From Bacteroidota bacterium (GTDB lineage Bacteria > Bacteroidota > Bacteroidia > Flavobacteriales_F > PHOS-HE28), in NCBI GenBank assembly GCA_023428865.1, contig JAEYWT010000090.1:1-7540 (forward strand): a DNA stretch of 7,540 nucleotides, read 5' to 3'. The notes beneath the pieces were generated by a model, which was not told the origin of the DNA, did no database searches, and saw only the letters and a program-made list of their open reading frames with translations. A program made the translations under genes and the position numbers. Shown here one piece after another: positions 6,975 through 7,540 of this stretch. The first letter of the stretch is position 1, and every line of letters begins with the position of its first letter.

Positions 6975-6977
6975 CAC

Positions 6978-7540
6978 ATGGCACAGCAGTGGACTCCCCG
7001 GATCGCTTGGGCCGCACTTGCGGTAGTGATGATCTATTCGGGGATCTATCACCAGTACTTGATGCCGGTGACTCCCGATGGGCTTGACGCCGCCATGTGG
7101 TCCCGCGGGATCGGTACCCCGTTGTTGCTATGGTTGAACGGTTACCTGGGCGTCTTCCTCGACCTGCAGTTCATGGGGCCTGTTGGGGTGCTTGCCCTTC
7201 CACTATCGATCGTAGGTCTATGGCATTGGCGGCGTTTGGTGCGGTGGCAGCAGGCACTGCTGGTTTTCGTGTGGATGGCTGCCTTGATAATCGGGGTATT
7301 CGGTGGATTCAACTACCGGTATGCACTGACCATGCAACCACTGCTGGTGGTGCTGGTGGTAGGTGCGGCTTGGCGCTTGCTACAAGGACGACAGCGTACA
7401 TTCTATTTCGTGGGCCTGGTTGTGGCGAGCATTACGAACACTGTGCTTTCTCTTGAGCACCGGCAAAGGACCTGGTGTGCCGATCCGGACTATGAGATCA
7501 AAAAAACAAGGGAACATTCGTACTTCGATCAGTTGGATAG
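6978..7540 (+). CDS. polytopic membrane protein, possible C-terminal half of a GT-C glycosyltransferase (runs off the window end)
   Basis: An open frame from the ATG at 6978 has no stop before the window end, giving at least 187 residues. It starts MAQQWTPRIAWAALAVVMIY and has about six hydrophobic segments (near 8-22, 47-61, 66-84, 92-108, 117-135 and 142-158). The stretch FNYRYALTMQPLLVVLVVG (111-129) resembles the late RY-x-hydrophobic-P helix common in the C-terminal half of GT39/ArnT-like proteins. After the last helix the chain becomes hydrophilic, with HRQRTWCADPDYE (161-173). There is no Shine-Dalgarno sequence before the ATG. The frame is identical to that of the preceding ORF, with only TGA CAC between them. 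Together the two would make a protein of at least 538 residues, a usual GT-C size. It could instead be a separate small membrane protein in the same operon. Confidence 0.75.
   Translation, partial: MAQQWTPRIAWAALAVVMIYSGIYHQYLMPVTPDGLDAAMWSRGIGTPLLLWLNGYLGVFLDLQFMGPVGVLALPLSIVGLWHWRRLVRWQQALLVFVWMAALIIGVFGGFNYRYALTMQPLLVVLVVGAAWRLLQGRQRTFYFVGLVVASITNTVLSLEHRQRTWCADPDYEIKKTREHSYFDQLD

Noticed and set aside
7336..7372. Repetitive CTGGTGGTG-like stretch
   Set aside because: It encodes a run of Leu/Val in a membrane helix with mixed codons, so it is ordinary coding sequence rather than a tandem repeat element.
6815..7456. Open frames at 6815-7087 and 7097-7456 on the plus strand
   Set aside because: They are out of frame with the membrane ORFs and give Gly/Arg/His-rich, motif-free products. 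The frame starting at 6978 is continuous to the window end and encodes regular membrane helices.

Overview
The window reads as a piece of a Bacteroidota chromosome, probably a higher-GC relative of the Flavobacteriales. The evidence is a near-perfect Bacteroidota-type promoter (TTG, 17 bases, TATCTTTG) just before one start codon, the general lack of clear Shine-Dalgarno sequences, and the style of the encoded glycosyltransferases. The lineage is an inference; there is no rRNA or other marker gene.

Layout: positions 1-175 carry the 5' end of a minus-strand NfeD-like membrane protein. A 156-base divergent intergenic region (176-331) with several short palindromes follows. All remaining genes are on the plus strand and tightly packed. 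They are a polyprenyl-phosphate-type family 2 glycosyltransferase (332-1429), a second GtrB/ArnC-like family 2 glycosyltransferase (1437-2396), an unrecognised polytopic membrane protein (2390-3850), a fused class II glutamine amidotransferase / WbpG-like N-acetyl sugar amidotransferase (3889-5925), a polytopic GT-C-like protein (5922-6974), and another polytopic membrane protein running off the window end (6978-7540). The last gene has no stop codon in the window.

The genes suggest a surface-glycan or glycoconjugate modification locus. In the proposed scheme, the two membrane-anchored GT2 enzymes load sugars onto a polyprenyl phosphate on the cytoplasmic face. The polytopic proteins are candidates for the GT-C partners that use such lipid-linked sugars on the outer face. 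The fused amidotransferase would convert an N-acetyl sugar to an acetamidino (amidine) sugar, or do related ATP-dependent amidation, using ammonia from its own glutaminase domain. No sugar-nucleotide synthesis gene, flippase, HisH or HisF homologue is seen in the window.

The points most worth a second look are the amidotransferase fusion, its nearly leaderless promoter, and the single in-frame TGA between the last two membrane ORFs, which may be two halves of one GT-C protein.
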